From: Enterococcus sp. HY326
Lineage (GTDB): Bacteria; Bacillota; Bacilli; Lactobacillales; Enterococcaceae
Direction: 5' to 3'
NCBI RefSeq assembly: GCF_026157065.1
Contig: NZ_JANLGQ010000007.1
Location: 1-64,000 of the forward strand
Length of the DNA: 64,000 bases
Under the pieces are notes generated by a model. That model did not search any database and was not told the DNA's origin. It was given only the letters and a program-made list of their open reading frames with translations. The translations under genes were made by a program, and so were the position numbers. Shown piece after piece: positions 33,845 through 43,836 of the stretch (the first letter of the stretch is position 1; each line of letters starts with the position of its first letter).

Positions 33845-35407
33845 CTACTTATCTAAAATTTCTTGAATCTCTTCTTGTGTCAAAAGCTTCCACGGAGAAT
33901 CATCCGGTGAGGTTGTCGCCTTTTCCGGAGTGTCCGCTTGATTCCACCATTTGGCAACATAAGCATTGTCATCTAGCATCACATAATCGCCAGCAGTGTA
34001 TACTGCTTCACTATCCCATTCAGGATAAGTACCGCTTGGTAATTTAATTTCCTCAACAGGTGTTTCTCCGTCTAAAACGGGGCCAATCAGCTGCCATGGA
34101 TTGGAGCTGTTATTATCCAGAGGAACTGCTGGTTCATCCCCTTGTGTCCACCACTGAGCTTGATAAACGCTGTGCTGCCAAACAACTTTTGTGCCGACTA
34201 GATAAGTGGTGTCCTCCGACCAAATTTGATATGGCGAAGTTTCCGGATCATCCGTCTTTAAGGCTTCACTTTCTTCAGCCGTCATCTCAGAGCTGGTTTT
34301 AGTTTGAGCGCTGGTGGAAATTGTGCCTTCAAGACCTGCTTTTAAACTATTTGAAAAAGCTTGGGCTGTTTGCTCCACACCACTGTAATGGTTAGACACG
34401 ACTCCTGTATTAATGGAACTTTGCGTCGATTCACGATCTCGATTTGCCGACCACATGGACAAGCGGCCGAGACCTTTTTCTTGAGCAAATTGATTGAGTT
34501 CAGCAGCATCATCTAAGGTAAAAACTTCATCAGACACATCATTTTGGCCAATCATTGGCGTTGCACCTAATTTTGACCATAGCGTAGCATCACTTAAATA
34601 TGTTCCTTGACCTTGATAAATTTGTGACAGCTGATTGTGGGTAGCCACCAATGCGTCAATGCAATTTTGTCCCATCGATTCATCGTCATCGTAAGTTTCA
34701 CCGAAGTTCATGGTCATAAGATTAACGCCGGCCAAGTCAACTCCAGCTTCTAACATTGTTTCAATTGCTTGAACGCCATCTTCAGTTAAGCCGGTAGTAA
34801 TCACTGGCAGTGTCAACCAAACTGCTAAATCCTCACCGGACTGACTGCGTTCTTCCTGCAGCTTGGCAATCGCTTTTGCCCGCAGCTGACCTTGATCAGA
34901 GTCTGTCAGCCCTTCATTTTCCAAATCCAAATCAATTGTCGACAGCTCATACCGTTCCACAACAGAGAGATAGGCAGCCATTAAATCATCGGCATCTTCT
35001 GCATTTAAGGCTAGCTCATCATTTGCTAATCCCCCAAAAGAAACAATCACATCATAGCCATTTTGTCTTACGCGAGCAATCCGCCGGTCTAATTCTAGTG
35101 AGCTGGCAGCTTCTTCTAAAGAATATGCCGCACCCCAGCTCGGCTCACCATTCTCAGAGTCTGCTACAATAAACGAAAGAACAACATTTTGGCTTAATTG
35201 TTCAAAATCAAGCTGTGGTGTCAAAGTGGCATCCACATAGGCGGCAAACCAAGTCGCATTTTTCTTTTCGCTATGGGATTCAGCAGTTGCTTTATGAATC
35301 ACCTCTGGGCCATTTAAATAGCAAAAGGCAACGATGCCCGCTATAGCTAAGCTTAGTAAGAGGAGCCTTGGTATCGACAATCTTTTTTTATTTTTTTTAT
35401 TCTCCAT
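33845..35407 (-). CDS. Membrane-anchored GH18-like glycosidase with two CBM5/12 modules
   Basis: A 520-residue exported protein. An N-terminal hydrophobic segment (LLLLSLAIAGIVAFCYL) has no clear cleavage site and may anchor it. Residues about 53-330 form a GH18 chitinase-type barrel; STIDLDLE (D159, D161, E163) is the catalytic DxDxE, with VIVSFGGL as the preceding substrate strand. Two C-terminal chitin-binding-like modules (CBM5/12) lie near residues 395-445 and 468-515, with the paired Trp of QAQWWTQGDEP and VAKWWNQADTP. It would cut or edit beta-1,4-GlcNAc polymers. It follows the GT2 synthase gene by eight bases, so it probably trims its product. Confidence 0.82.
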   Translation of the reverse strand: MENKKNKKRLSIPRLLLLSLAIAGIVAFCYLNGPEVIHKATAESHSEKKNATWFAAYVDATLTPQLDFEQLSQNVVLSFIVADSENGEPSWGAAYSLEEAASSLELDRRIARVRQNGYDVIVSFGGLANDELALNAEDADDLMAAYLSVVERYELSTIDLDLENEGLTDSDQGQLRAKAIAKLQEERSQSGEDLAVWLTLPVITTGLTEDGVQAIETMLEAGVDLAGVNLMTMNFGETYDDDESMGQNCIDALVATHNQLSQIYQGQGTYLSDATLWSKLGATPMIGQNDVSDEVFTLDDAAELNQFAQEKGLGRLSMWSANRDRESTQSSINTGVVSNHYSGVEQTAQAFSNSLKAGLEGTISTSAQTKTSSEMTAEESEALKTDDPETSPYQIWSEDTTYLVGTKVVWQHSVYQAQWWTQGDEPAVPLDNNSSNPWQLIGPVLDGETPVEEIKLPSGTYPEWDSEAVYTAGDYVMLDDNAYVAKWWNQADTPEKATTSPDDSPWKLLTQEEIQEILDK

Positions 35408-35415
35408 TACGCCCC

Positions 35416-37695
35416 TTACCTTCCTTTTCTCACGTTGGTCCTTTGATCTTCAGCAGCCATTGTATTTAAGGTTAATCCTAATGGAACTTTTTCATCGGTA
35501 CTGCCAAAATACAGTACGGATTGCCAATCGATGCCAGCTTGACTTTCTTCTTCCTTTTGACATTTGGATTTTTTCTCAACAAACAACCAACTAATTAAAT
35601 TATGTGCCAAGTCAACGAGCATATTACCAATCCCAATGTAGGAAATAGTCGCCCAAGTCGCTGTGATTGCATTAAATCCAGCAAACAAGGCATTTGGATA
35701 ATTTCCAGCCTGATAGGACTGATAGCAGGTGAAAATCGAAAAGCCGATTATTGCTAACGGTGCGATAATATAGAGACTTGGCGATGCGGTACGATCATTA
35801 ACCTTCGGCGTCCGGGCAAAAGGAATTTTTTCACTAGTTAACGCCTGTTGAACCGATTTGATAACTCCAGCTAAATTGACTGCCAACAACAATAAATTAA
35901 ACCCGTAAACTCTAAAAATATCCGTCCGTTTGTAACGCAACAGTTTTAAGTCACTAGACATGGCAACAAAATATGAAATTGCAGAAAAGAAAATAAAGAC
36001 ACTAAGCAACGCCGAATCAAAGGGATAAACCAATAGAAAAATCAAACCAAAGCTTGCCCAACACACTGAAGCCATATAATTCATCCGAATGCATAACTCC
36101 ATCAGCTTCATCGGATTGCCATCTTGTTTACGCTGTTTCTTTGCGGCAAACAGCTTTGGCAAAATCAGCAGACCGCCATTTGCCCAGCGTCGCCTTTGAA
36201 TAATTAACGAACCGAAATCAGGAGGTGTCGCACTATAACTTAAGCGTTCAGGATAATTAATCAGCGACCAGCCTTTTCGTCCCAAGTCCACACTGGATTC
36301 GGTATCTTCAATAACTGTGCGGTCTTGAATAAAGCGGCGCACAGTAAAGCCGTGGACCATCTCTGTCTCTGCAATATCCTCTAGAGCCCGCTTGCGAATC
36401 ACTGCATTGGCTCCCACCCAAAATGTCGCATTGTAATAGGTACTGCCCTGATGCAAAATATGCTGAATATCTGTCGTTGCGCCAGCAATTCGCTCAATGC
36501 GCGTCGGAGTCCCTCTAAAGGAAGAATACGGCGTTTGAGCAACAGCAATCCGTTCATTGCCTGGTTGATTTAACAAATAGACCAGACGCAGACAATATTC
36601 CCTTAATAAAATCGAATCCGCATCTAAGGTCAATAAATACTCACTATCTGGTATAATCAAATCAGCAGCTTTGCGATTTTCCGTTGGCTTCAGCACCTCG
36701 CCAATCGGTGTTTGAATAATCTGATAATTTCCGCCCATCAAATCGATATAAGAATTCAAATTCATGGCCTTATTGGCTTCGTGGGATAAAGAAACATATT
36801 TTTTTCGTTGGAAATAGCTGATATTAACAGTAAAAATCCACGCCAGCCGTTTGAATAATTGCTGACCTCTTTTATAGGTAATCGCCGCTTCCTGCTCAAC
36901 AGCGGTACTGATTGCTTCACTGGTCATCATCAATTCTTTAGCCAAGTCTCTTAGTACCTGATCTGCAAAAAAGACATCCACATGATCCTCAATCGCTTCG
37001 CTGTCAGCCAACTGATTCAACCAGTTGGCGGCCCACTCATATTGCTCGCCTAATTTTTTTAAGACGTGACACTTCACTACCTTAGACTTTTTATGTTCTT
37101 TTTCAAACTCTTTAACGGCCTGCTTAAAGCGCTTAGCCGGTTCGCTCAATAACTTATTTAAATCAGCAGCGATTGCCTTTGTGGCCTCCAATTTTTCAAT
37201 CGCTTCAGGTGAATCAGGGTGAACTTTATCATCAATTAGTAGGACAACATCAATTTCCGGATACTCCTGCAGGGCTGCAGATAGGATGGTTTTTTTTATC
37301 ACAGAGACTTCTTCATCGTATGAGGGGACTAAAACGGTAATTTTGGATTGGTTATCAGAAAAGTAATCATCCAGCTTTTCCCTTGGCGTTCGGGTGTGCT
37401 CATTAAATCGTTTTAATGCGCCTTCCCTTGAAAAGAGATAAATCACAGCCGAAAAATTCAATAGTGTGACAATCACCATGTACAAGATGGCTTCCAACAC
37501 TGACTGTAAACTTCGCAAGTCGTTGTAGATAAATTGATTGAAAATAGTTGAGGTGATATAAATAATCCAAAAAAGAATAGTAATAATTATGTAAATTCGA
37601 TTCATGGTTAATTTTGCTGTGGATGCATGTTTATGTTTGCACGAGAGAGGGGTCATATCTCGTTCTGTACCTATTTGTCGTTTCATTTTTTTCAT
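35416..37695 (-). CDS. Processive GT2 glycosyltransferase (cellulose/chitin synthase-like)
   Basis: A 759-residue membrane glycosyltransferase. Two N-terminal membrane segments precede the GT-A domain: VLVPSYDEE near residue 125, LLIDDKVHPD with the UDP-binding Asp pair, LTLDADSI near residue 350 (DxD-type), EDTES (acid base) and QRRRWANGG near residue 490 (Q/RxxRW). Several membrane segments follow, consistent with coupled synthesis and export of a beta-linked polysaccharide. No PilZ domain is present, so direct c-di-GMP control is not seen. A roughly 130-residue charged insert lies between the Asp motifs. ATG 37695 follows AGGAGTGAAG. Polymer type is unknown; the GH18 partner favours GlcNAc-based. 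Confidence 0.87.
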   Translation of the reverse strand: MKKMKRQIGTERDMTPLSCKHKHASTAKLTMNRIYIIITILFWIIYITSTIFNQFIYNDLRSLQSVLEAILYMVIVTLLNFSAVIYLFSREGALKRFNEHTRTPREKLDDYFSDNQSKITVLVPSYDEEVSVIKKTILSAALQEYPEIDVVLLIDDKVHPDSPEAIEKLEATKAIAADLNKLLSEPAKRFKQAVKEFEKEHKKSKVVKCHVLKKLGEQYEWAANWLNQLADSEAIEDHVDVFFADQVLRDLAKELMMTSEAISTAVEQEAAITYKRGQQLFKRLAWIFTVNISYFQRKKYVSLSHEANKAMNLNSYIDLMGGNYQIIQTPIGEVLKPTENRKAADLIIPDSEYLLTLDADSILLREYCLRLVYLLNQPGNERIAVAQTPYSSFRGTPTRIERIAGATTDIQHILHQGSTYYNATFWVGANAVIRKRALEDIAETEMVHGFTVRRFIQDRTVIEDTESSVDLGRKGWSLINYPERLSYSATPPDFGSLIIQRRRWANGGLLILPKLFAAKKQRKQDGNPMKLMELCIRMNYMASVCWASFGLIFLLVYPFDSALLSVFIFFSAISYFVAMSSDLKLLRYKRTDIFRVYGFNLLLLAVNLAGVIKSVQQALTSEKIPFARTPKVNDRTASPSLYIIAPLAIIGFSIFTCYQSYQAGNYPNALFAGFNAITATWATISYIGIGNMLVDLAHNLISWLFVEKKSKCQKEEESQAGIDWQSVLYFGSTDEKVPLGLTLNTMAAEDQRTNVRKGR

Positions 37696-38135
37696 ATTTC
37701 TTCACTCCTATTTTCTTCTTGCTCCTTATTACTCACAGCAAAACAGTTGCCTAGCTACCAATTACGCTGCAAAATTCCCGCTAAAGCTCCCTCCCGATTA
37801 TTTTCTCTACCAAAATTTATCAATATTACTTTATTAATGGTGAAAAGCTGTTATTATGATGAATGAATAGCGTTTTCTTGCCACAATTAACATAAAAAAA
37901 CAATTGTATTTTGGTAATTTGTAATTTAACATATTTTTATGGGTAAAGCTTCACAAAGTATAGTTTTATTTTCGCTATCTTTATTTTCTCAAATAAAAAA
38001 GTATAGCTTTTCTGTAATATTAAGAAAAATAACCATAAAAAAAACAGCTGGAAATCAACACATTAGTCTTTTCATCACTAGATTCATCCCTCCTAGCAAA
38101 AAATAACATTTATTCTCACAATAAGGAGTCTTCTT
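37696..38135. promoter_or_regulatory. Divergent promoter region between GT2 and MalT-like gene 2
   Basis: A 440-base, very AT-rich interval between divergent genes. It should hold both promoters and possibly MalT-like binding sites. I see no gene; the two short frames here are of poor composition. ATAAGGAG before 38136 is the ribosome site of the regulator. Confidence 0.45.
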
Positions 38136-40682
38136 ATGGCAACACAGAAAAATAATCAGTCTGCAAATCAATCCAATCAGGAACTCTTGCGACCGCAATT
38201 AATGTATCTTTTTGATCAAGCAGTAAAAAAACAGGTGATTTTCGTTTCAGCACCTGCTGGTTTTGGGAAGACCACAGCTTGTAAACAATGGATTCAGCAA
38301 AAAGCTGTCAAGGTCAGCTGGATTGAGCTGGACCAATATGACAATAATCCCGCTATCTTTTTCCGCCAATTTTGTCTAAGTCTTTTGTCTTCACAAGCTT
38401 CCGACACTCTTTCCAATTCAATTTTATTTTCAGAAGCCTTCAACGACACTCCAGCTGCCCATACTATCCAACTGTTGACCGCTCTTGCACGCACCCAAGA
38501 GCAACACTTTATTATCCTTGACAACTTGGATTTAATTGCCAATGAAATTATCCGTGATGGTCTGCTGGCTATTCAAGAACAGCTCCCTAAAAATTTTTCA
38601 TCCATCCTAATTACTCGGAAAAACCTGGACCAGACCTGTTTTTCCAGACTGAGCAGTCTTGGTCTCTGCTCCGCCATCACTGAAAAAGATTTAGCTTTTT
38701 CCACAGAAGAAATCAAGCAATATTTTGCAGACAAGGGGCACTGCATTTCTACAACAGAAGCCACTGCCATTAAAAATATCACAGAAGGCTGGCCCAGCGG
38801 CATCCTTCCGTTAGCCGAATATGATTGTTTGGATTTACTGACTGCGGATGATCCTAAAAATGAAATTTTCATTCACTACATCCAGTCGCAAATTTGGAGC
38901 CACTTGACACCTGTCGAAAAAAAAATCCTATTGGATACCTCCATCGTCCTTAAATTAACCGAAGAATTGGCACTGCGGTTAACTCAAGAGGAGCAAGCTG
39001 TCACAATTTTGACCGCCTTAGCTGCTCGCTTTGACTTTGTTCAAAAGGATGAGAAAAATTGCTTTTCCTACTATCCAGCTTTTAGAACCTTTTTACAGAG
39101 GGAGCAACGTAAAACTGAATCTGCCAGACTGAATTACCTGCATAAAACCGCCGCTCATTACTTTTTAGAATCTGGCGATGTCCTTTTATCCAGAGGGCAT
39201 GCTTTAAAAAGCAATGATACTGACTTGATTAACATTACTAATATCGCCATTAATAATTTGCAGATAACTGCGGTATCTACGAGGGACTACATCAAGGATT
39301 TTGCCACTTTTCAAAAAATTGAGATGGATAAACTAGCAGAATTTCCTTACCCTTATCTGCTTTCTCAGTATGTCTGTTTTTACTATTACACAGGCGATGT
39401 GAAAGCTACTAAATTTTATTTAGATTATCTCTATGAAAATCTGCCGCTGATTGCTGAAAAGTATCCTACCTTTTTGTCAGACTCCGTTTTAATCAGCTTT
39501 CTCGACTTTCGCAAAAACCTGTTTCAGCTGTTGACCGAAATTAAAAACTACCCCAGCCTTGATATTTTGAAAGAACGGCTGAATTGGATTACAATCACCT
39601 TCCAGCTGCCCTTTTTTCATCGTTCTGGACGAAATTATTGTGAGCTAGCTACACAGCCAGCTCACCTGTGGCCGACAGACCTTTTGGCGAACCTTTTTGA
39701 AAATGAATGCGATGTTTTAGTCGCTTTAACTCATGCTGGCCTGCTCTATGAACAAAACCAGCTGCTACAGGCGGAACAGCTGCTGACAAAATTATTTTCG
39801 ACTATCAATTCATCCGTGCGGAGTGATTTTATCTTTTGTGCCCACATGCAGCTCAGCGCTATCTACCGGGCCTTAGAGCAAAAAGAAGCCTTTGAGCAAT
39901 CTTTGTTAGCTACTCAAAAATTTTTAAAGCAGGGGAATCATTCGATTTATTCCCTCAATTTTACAGCGTATCTGACACAGGTTCGTTTGTCTGAGAATAA
40001 AAATTTAACTGCTAAATCTTGGCTAAAAAATCATCCCCACGAAACTATTGAGCAGGTGGAACTTTATAAAATATTCCAGCATTTTACAACAGCCCGCTGT
40101 TTAATTGCTTCCAATCAAACGGATGAGGCTGAAATATTACTAAAAAAAATCCGCAGTGTCGCCAGCGATTTTCAACGCTGTTTAGATTTTGCGGAGGCAC
40201 AAGTTTTGCTGGCAGCCTTAGATTGGGCCTTAAATCGACAAGGAAAAGCACTTCAAGAAATTGAATCTGCCATACTCTCTGTTCAAGAATCTGGCTTTCT
40301 TCGGGTTTTTGCCGATGAAGGGGCGGCCATTTTGCCGGTCCTAAACCGCCTAAAGGACGTCTTAAAAAGACGAAAGGATACTGTGATTCGTCTGGATTAT
40401 CTCAACCAAGTCATCCAAGCAACCAAAGTCACCGCCAAAAACCATCCTAGCCTGACACAAAAACTAAGGCGGCCTAGTGGCAAACTCTCCAGTCAGCAGC
40501 TGAAAATTTTATCTCTGCTGGCTCAAGGCAATAAAAATAGTGAAATTGCCCAACAGACTGGCCTAACTGTTTCGACTGTAAAGTATCATCTCGGTCAGGC
40601 CTATAAAAAGTTACAGGTCAATAATGCCTTTGATGCCATTTTAAAATGCGAAGAACAGGACCTGTTCAATGAAAAATCATAA
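38136..40682 (+). CDS. MalT-like LuxR-family ATP-dependent regulator, paralogue 2
   Basis: An 848-residue relative of the protein at 31125-33656. Here the P loop is canonical, SAPAGFGKTTA near residue 38. The middle is helical and TPR-like, and the LuxR helix-turn-helix is at the C-terminus (LSSQQLKILSLLAQGNKNSEIAQQTG...VKYHLGQAYKKLQVN). It is divergent from the GT2-GH18 pair, which makes that pair the first candidate target; the butyrate cluster on its other side is an alternative. The inducer is unknown but would bind the helical region, as maltotriose does in MalT. Confidence 0.88.
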   Translation: MATQKNNQSANQSNQELLRPQLMYLFDQAVKKQVIFVSAPAGFGKTTACKQWIQQKAVKVSWIELDQYDNNPAIFFRQFCLSLLSSQASDTLSNSILFSEAFNDTPAAHTIQLLTALARTQEQHFIILDNLDLIANEIIRDGLLAIQEQLPKNFSSILITRKNLDQTCFSRLSSLGLCSAITEKDLAFSTEEIKQYFADKGHCISTTEATAIKNITEGWPSGILPLAEYDCLDLLTADDPKNEIFIHYIQSQIWSHLTPVEKKILLDTSIVLKLTEELALRLTQEEQAVTILTALAARFDFVQKDEKNCFSYYPAFRTFLQREQRKTESARLNYLHKTAAHYFLESGDVLLSRGHALKSNDTDLINITNIAINNLQITAVSTRDYIKDFATFQKIEMDKLAEFPYPYLLSQYVCFYYYTGDVKATKFYLDYLYENLPLIAEKYPTFLSDSVLISFLDFRKNLFQLLTEIKNYPSLDILKERLNWITITFQLPFFHRSGRNYCELATQPAHLWPTDLLANLFENECDVLVALTHAGLLYEQNQLLQAEQLLTKLFSTINSSVRSDFIFCAHMQLSAIYRALEQKEAFEQSLLATQKFLKQGNHSIYSLNFTAYLTQVRLSENKNLTAKSWLKNHPHETIEQVELYKIFQHFTTARCLIASNQTDEAEILLKKIRSVASDFQRCLDFAEAQVLLAALDWALNRQGKALQEIESAILSVQESGFLRVFADEGAAILPVLNRLKDVLKRRKDTVIRLDYLNQVIQATKVTAKNHPSLTQKLRRPSGKLSSQQLKILSLLAQGNKNSEIAQQTGLTVSTVKYHLGQAYKKLQVNNAFDAILKCEEQDLFNEKS

Positions 40683-40813
40683 GCACTCGCTTCTCTTTGT
40701 AATCATGGAAAAACGTATCTGTTCAAAAATTTTCTACTAGCTATTTCTCCCTGCTAGCTCATTTTGATACGTCGCCACAACTCAAAAAGTTATACCAAAA
40801 ATCAACTCATCAA

Positions 40814-40850
40814 AAAAAAGCGAAAGTTCGCCTCTGAACTTTCGCTTTTT
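40814..40850. terminator. Bidirectional terminator
   Basis: AAAAAGCGAAAGTTC and GAACTTTCGCTTTTT form a perfect 15-bp stem between the convergent regulator and butyrate kinase genes. Confidence 0.95.
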
Positions 40851-40863
40851 CTACTCCTAAATT

Positions 40864-41931
40864 TTAATAAACCTGAGCCGCTTCGCTACCATCTAGGACT
40901 CGCTGGGCACCGGCATATAAGGCTTCCATTTCCATTTCACCTGGCGCAACTGCGACTGGGGCAATCCACGAAATGCCTTCAGTTATTTTGGCGACAATAT
41001 TTTTTGAATAGCTGACGCCACCGGTTAATATAATACGGTCAACTTTCCCATGGAGCACGGCTGCCATGGCACCAATTTCCTTTTGAATTTGATAGCACAT
41101 GCCGTCGATATAATACTGGGCTTCTTCATCGCCAGCTTGAATCCGTTTTTCAATCACCCGAATATCAATTTCGTCTAAATATGAGCTTAACCCGCCATTG
41201 CCGGCAATTATTTTTTTGACTTCAGGTAAAGTTAATCCCTCCTGCAAAACTTTGGCCACAAAAGGAGTTACCGGTAGAGCGCCGGTTCTTTCTGGCGTAT
41301 ATGGACCCTCGCCATCTAGGCCGTTGCTCAAATCAATAATACGGCCATTTTGATGGGCGCCGACACTGATGCCGCCACCGAGATGCGCCACCACCACTGA
41401 GCTAGACTCATAGCTTTTGCCAATTTCTGCTAAAATTTTTCTAGCAACGGCTTTTTGATTCAGCGGATGTCCGACTGACCGCCGCTCAATCCCCTTTAAT
41501 CCTGAAATGCGGGCGACTGGAGTAAACTCATCCACCACCACTGGATCGACAATATACGCCTTCACGCCAAATTTCTCAGCAAAATCATTGGCCAAAATCG
41601 CTCCTAAATTTGAAGCGTGACTGCCATTTTTTTCTGAGAGAATATCTGAAAGCATTTTTTCATCCACCAAGAAAGTTCCACCGGGCACCGGATCCACTAA
41701 GCCACCTCGGCCCACAACGGCGGCAATATCTTGTTGATTAATGGTTTGTTGATCTAAAAAGCGCTGGATTTCTGCCTCCCGAAAACTCCTTTGTTGAATC
41801 ACACCCTTATATTGTGCCAATTCTTTTTTTGAATGGCTGATGCTTTCTTCAGCGAGGCGCTGGCCCTCGGAAAAGAGGGCCACCTTTGTTGAGGTGGAAC
41901 CAGGATTAATCACCAGTACGATTGTTTTCAT
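40864..41931 (-). CDS. buk: Butyrate kinase
   Basis: A 355-residue acetokinase-family enzyme that interconverts butyryl phosphate + ADP and butyrate + ATP. VLVINPGSTSTKVALF at the N-terminus is the phosphate-1 motif of Buk, VVAHLGGGISVGAHQNGRIIDLSNG near residue 177 is the second, and LTGGVSYS near residue 300 the adenosine site. Length matches clostridial Buk. The start lies one base after the ptb stop, with GGAGGG inside ptb, so the two are coupled. It may recover ATP or activate the free acid. Branched-chain acids (as in E. faecalis Buk-Ptb) are alternative substrates. Confidence 0.92.
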   Translation of the reverse strand: MKTIVLVINPGSTSTKVALFSEGQRLAEESISHSKKELAQYKGVIQQRSFREAEIQRFLDQQTINQQDIAAVVGRGGLVDPVPGGTFLVDEKMLSDILSEKNGSHASNLGAILANDFAEKFGVKAYIVDPVVVDEFTPVARISGLKGIERRSVGHPLNQKAVARKILAEIGKSYESSSVVVAHLGGGISVGAHQNGRIIDLSNGLDGEGPYTPERTGALPVTPFVAKVLQEGLTLPEVKKIIAGNGGLSSYLDEIDIRVIEKRIQAGDEEAQYYIDGMCYQIQKEIGAMAAVLHGKVDRIILTGGVSYSKNIVAKITEGISWIAPVAVAPGEMEMEALYAGAQRVLDGSEAAQVY

Positions 41932-41932
41932 T

Positions 41933-42757
41933 TTACCCTCCTAATTGTTTTAAGGCTAAGTCCAAAGCGGCTATTTTACTGGCGGTTGAGTCACTGCGGG
42001 AGGTTACGACAATCGGTATTTTGGTGCCGACGATGGTGCCGCCCATCGTTGCGTTAGTAAACAACAACAAAGATTTATAAAAAACATTGCCGGCATCAAT
42101 ATTCGGTACCACCAAAATATCAGCATCCCCAGCAATCGGTCCGCTAAAACGTTTGTGGGCCACAGCTTCTTGCGAAAGCGCTAAGTCTAATGATAAAGGG
42201 CCATAAATTGTTGCATCCTCTAACACTAAGGATTGGGTCACCTCAGTTGCCAAAACCGAGGACGGCATTTTTGGATTATAGGTTTCCGCCGAACTTAACA
42301 GGGCAACTTTCGGATGAGAAATGCCAATTTGATGAGCCACTTTGACAGCATTTTTGACAATCATTTTCAGCTGCTCTGCATCGGGTTCGATATTCATTCC
42401 CGAGTCAGTCATTAAAATTGGTCGATCCAACTGCTCCAAATGCATAATTGCTACATGGGAAAGTAATTTTTGATCCCGCAGATTGTATTCTTTTTGCAGA
42501 ACCTCTTTTAAAATATCATGGGTTGAGACAATCCCCTTCATTAGGATGTCTGCGTGACCCGCCGCTACAAATTTAACGGCTTCAGGAATTCGTTCCGCTT
42601 TACTCGTTTGATGATAATCCCACGGTGCGCTCGGGTCGAGATTTTCCCCCTCATCAAAAATTACAAACTGCACTGCCTCGCCGTATAAATCTTTAGTAGC
42701 TTTAACAACCTGTAAAATTTCAGAGTTGCCGCCACCGGGAATTGCAATTGTCGTCAT
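41933..42757 (-). CDS. ptb: Phosphate butyryltransferase
   Basis: A 274-residue phosphotransacylase that interconverts butyryl-CoA + Pi and butyryl phosphate + CoA. ADILMKGIVSTHDILKEVL near residue 82 and LMTDSGMNIEPD near residue 128 are Ptb landmarks, and the C-terminal half has the PTA_PTB fold (DILVVPNIDAGNVFYKSLLLF). ATG 42757 is selected from its AGAGGTGAAG ribosome site. A hairpin terminator separates it from the hbd gene upstream, so ptb-buk may have its own promoter or rely on read-through. Confidence 0.92.
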   Translation of the reverse strand: MTTIAIPGGGNSEILQVVKATKDLYGEAVQFVIFDEGENLDPSAPWDYHQTSKAERIPEAVKFVAAGHADILMKGIVSTHDILKEVLQKEYNLRDQKLLSHVAIMHLEQLDRPILMTDSGMNIEPDAEQLKMIVKNAVKVAHQIGISHPKVALLSSAETYNPKMPSSVLATEVTQSLVLEDATIYGPLSLDLALSQEAVAHKRFSGPIAGDADILVVPNIDAGNVFYKSLLLFTNATMGGTIVGTKIPIVVTSRSDSTASKIAALDLALKQLGG

Positions 42758-42788
42758 ATCTTCACCTCTATCTTTCAAAATTTAATCC

Positions 42789-42839
42789 AAAAAAATGAGT
42801 TGAATCCATGAGGGAACCACCCGCCATTGATTCAACTCA
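42789..42839 (-). terminator. Terminator between hbd and ptb
   Basis: TGAGTTGAATC and GATTCAACTCA form an 11-bp stem with a 22-base loop. Leftward it is followed by seven T. It implies that the thl-crt-hbd transcript partly ends before ptb-buk. Confidence 0.7.
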
Positions 42840-42898
42840 AATCAAGCATTGTTACTTTTTATTATGCAGAACCCTTTTACAATTCGAAACTCCTTAAA

Positions 42899-43732
42899 TT
42901 AATACTCAAAAAAGCCTTTGCCGGTTTTACGTCCTAATTGATTTGCACGAACCATTTTCCGCAATAACGGATGCGGCCGATACTTAGGATCGCCGGTTTC
43001 ACTGGTTAGCACTTCCATAATCGCCAAGCAAACATCCAATCCCACTAAATCCCCTAAAGCTAGTGGTCCCATTGGATGATTGGCTCCCAGTTTCATCGCT
43101 GTATCAATATCCGCAGCATCTGCGACACCTTCAGCGTAAATACCGATTGCTTCATTAATCATTGGAACTAAAATCCGATTGACCACAAAGCCAGCTGAGT
43201 CTTCTACAACTACTGGAATTTTGCCGATGGATTCAGAAATCGCAACGATTTTGTCCACGACTTCAGTTGGCGTTGTTAACCCCTTAACAACCTCAACTAA
43301 TTTCATCACCGGTGCAGGATTGAAGAAATGCATGCCGACAACTGGTCTAGATAATCCATTGGTTAATTCCGTTACAGATAATGAAGATGTGTTGGTGGCA
43401 AAAACTGTTTCAGGCTTACAAAGTTCATCTAACTCCTTGAAGATGTTCTTTTTCAGTTCCATTTTTTCCACAGCTGCTTCCACTACTAAATCACAATCTG
43501 CGACATCTTTAGACGTTCCAATGCTAATCCGCTGCATCACAGCAGCTACATCCGCTTCCGTCATTTTTTCTTTTTTAACTAAACGATTTAACCCTTTTTC
43601 AATTTTCCCTTTGCCCGCTTCGGCCCATTCTAATTTTACGTCGCAGAGCATCACTTCATACTCTGGTTTCACCGCAAACGTTTGAGCAATACCAGAACCC
43701 ATAGCACCGGCACCGATTACCGCAATTTTCAT
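42899..43732 (-). CDS. hbd: 3-hydroxybutyryl-CoA dehydrogenase
   Basis: A 277-residue NAD(P)-dependent dehydrogenase that interconverts 3-hydroxybutyryl-CoA and acetoacetyl-CoA. IAVIGAGAMGSGIAQ is the Rossmann dinucleotide site. NTSSLSVTEL near residue 117 and GMHFFNPAPVMKLVEVV near residue 138 carry the catalytic Ser and His, with PMGPLALGDLVGLD near residue 225 in the C-terminal domain. Single-domain length equals clostridial Hbd. ATG 43732 has GAGGAGG six bases upstream. It follows crotonase and thiolase. Confidence 0.95.
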   Translation of the reverse strand: MKIAVIGAGAMGSGIAQTFAVKPEYEVMLCDVKLEWAEAGKGKIEKGLNRLVKKEKMTEADVAAVMQRISIGTSKDVADCDLVVEAAVEKMELKKNIFKELDELCKPETVFATNTSSLSVTELTNGLSRPVVGMHFFNPAPVMKLVEVVKGLTTPTEVVDKIVAISESIGKIPVVVEDSAGFVVNRILVPMINEAIGIYAEGVADAADIDTAMKLGANHPMGPLALGDLVGLDVCLAIMEVLTSETGDPKYRPHPLLRKMVRANQLGRKTGKGFFEY

Positions 43733-43836
43733 AAGCTTCCTCCTCACAAACTGCTCTTAAAGAACAGTTAATTGAATGTCGATATCATACAGCTGTGACA
43801 CTATGTCTGTAAGAACTTATGCCACAGCTACGCTCA

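Noticed and set aside
42807-42828. GGGTGGTTCCC-like sequence resembling a T-box in the loop of the hbd-ptb terminator
   Set aside because: It lies in the terminator loop, lacks the rest of a T-box leader (specifier stem, antiterminator pairing), and ptb is not a tRNA-regulated type of gene.
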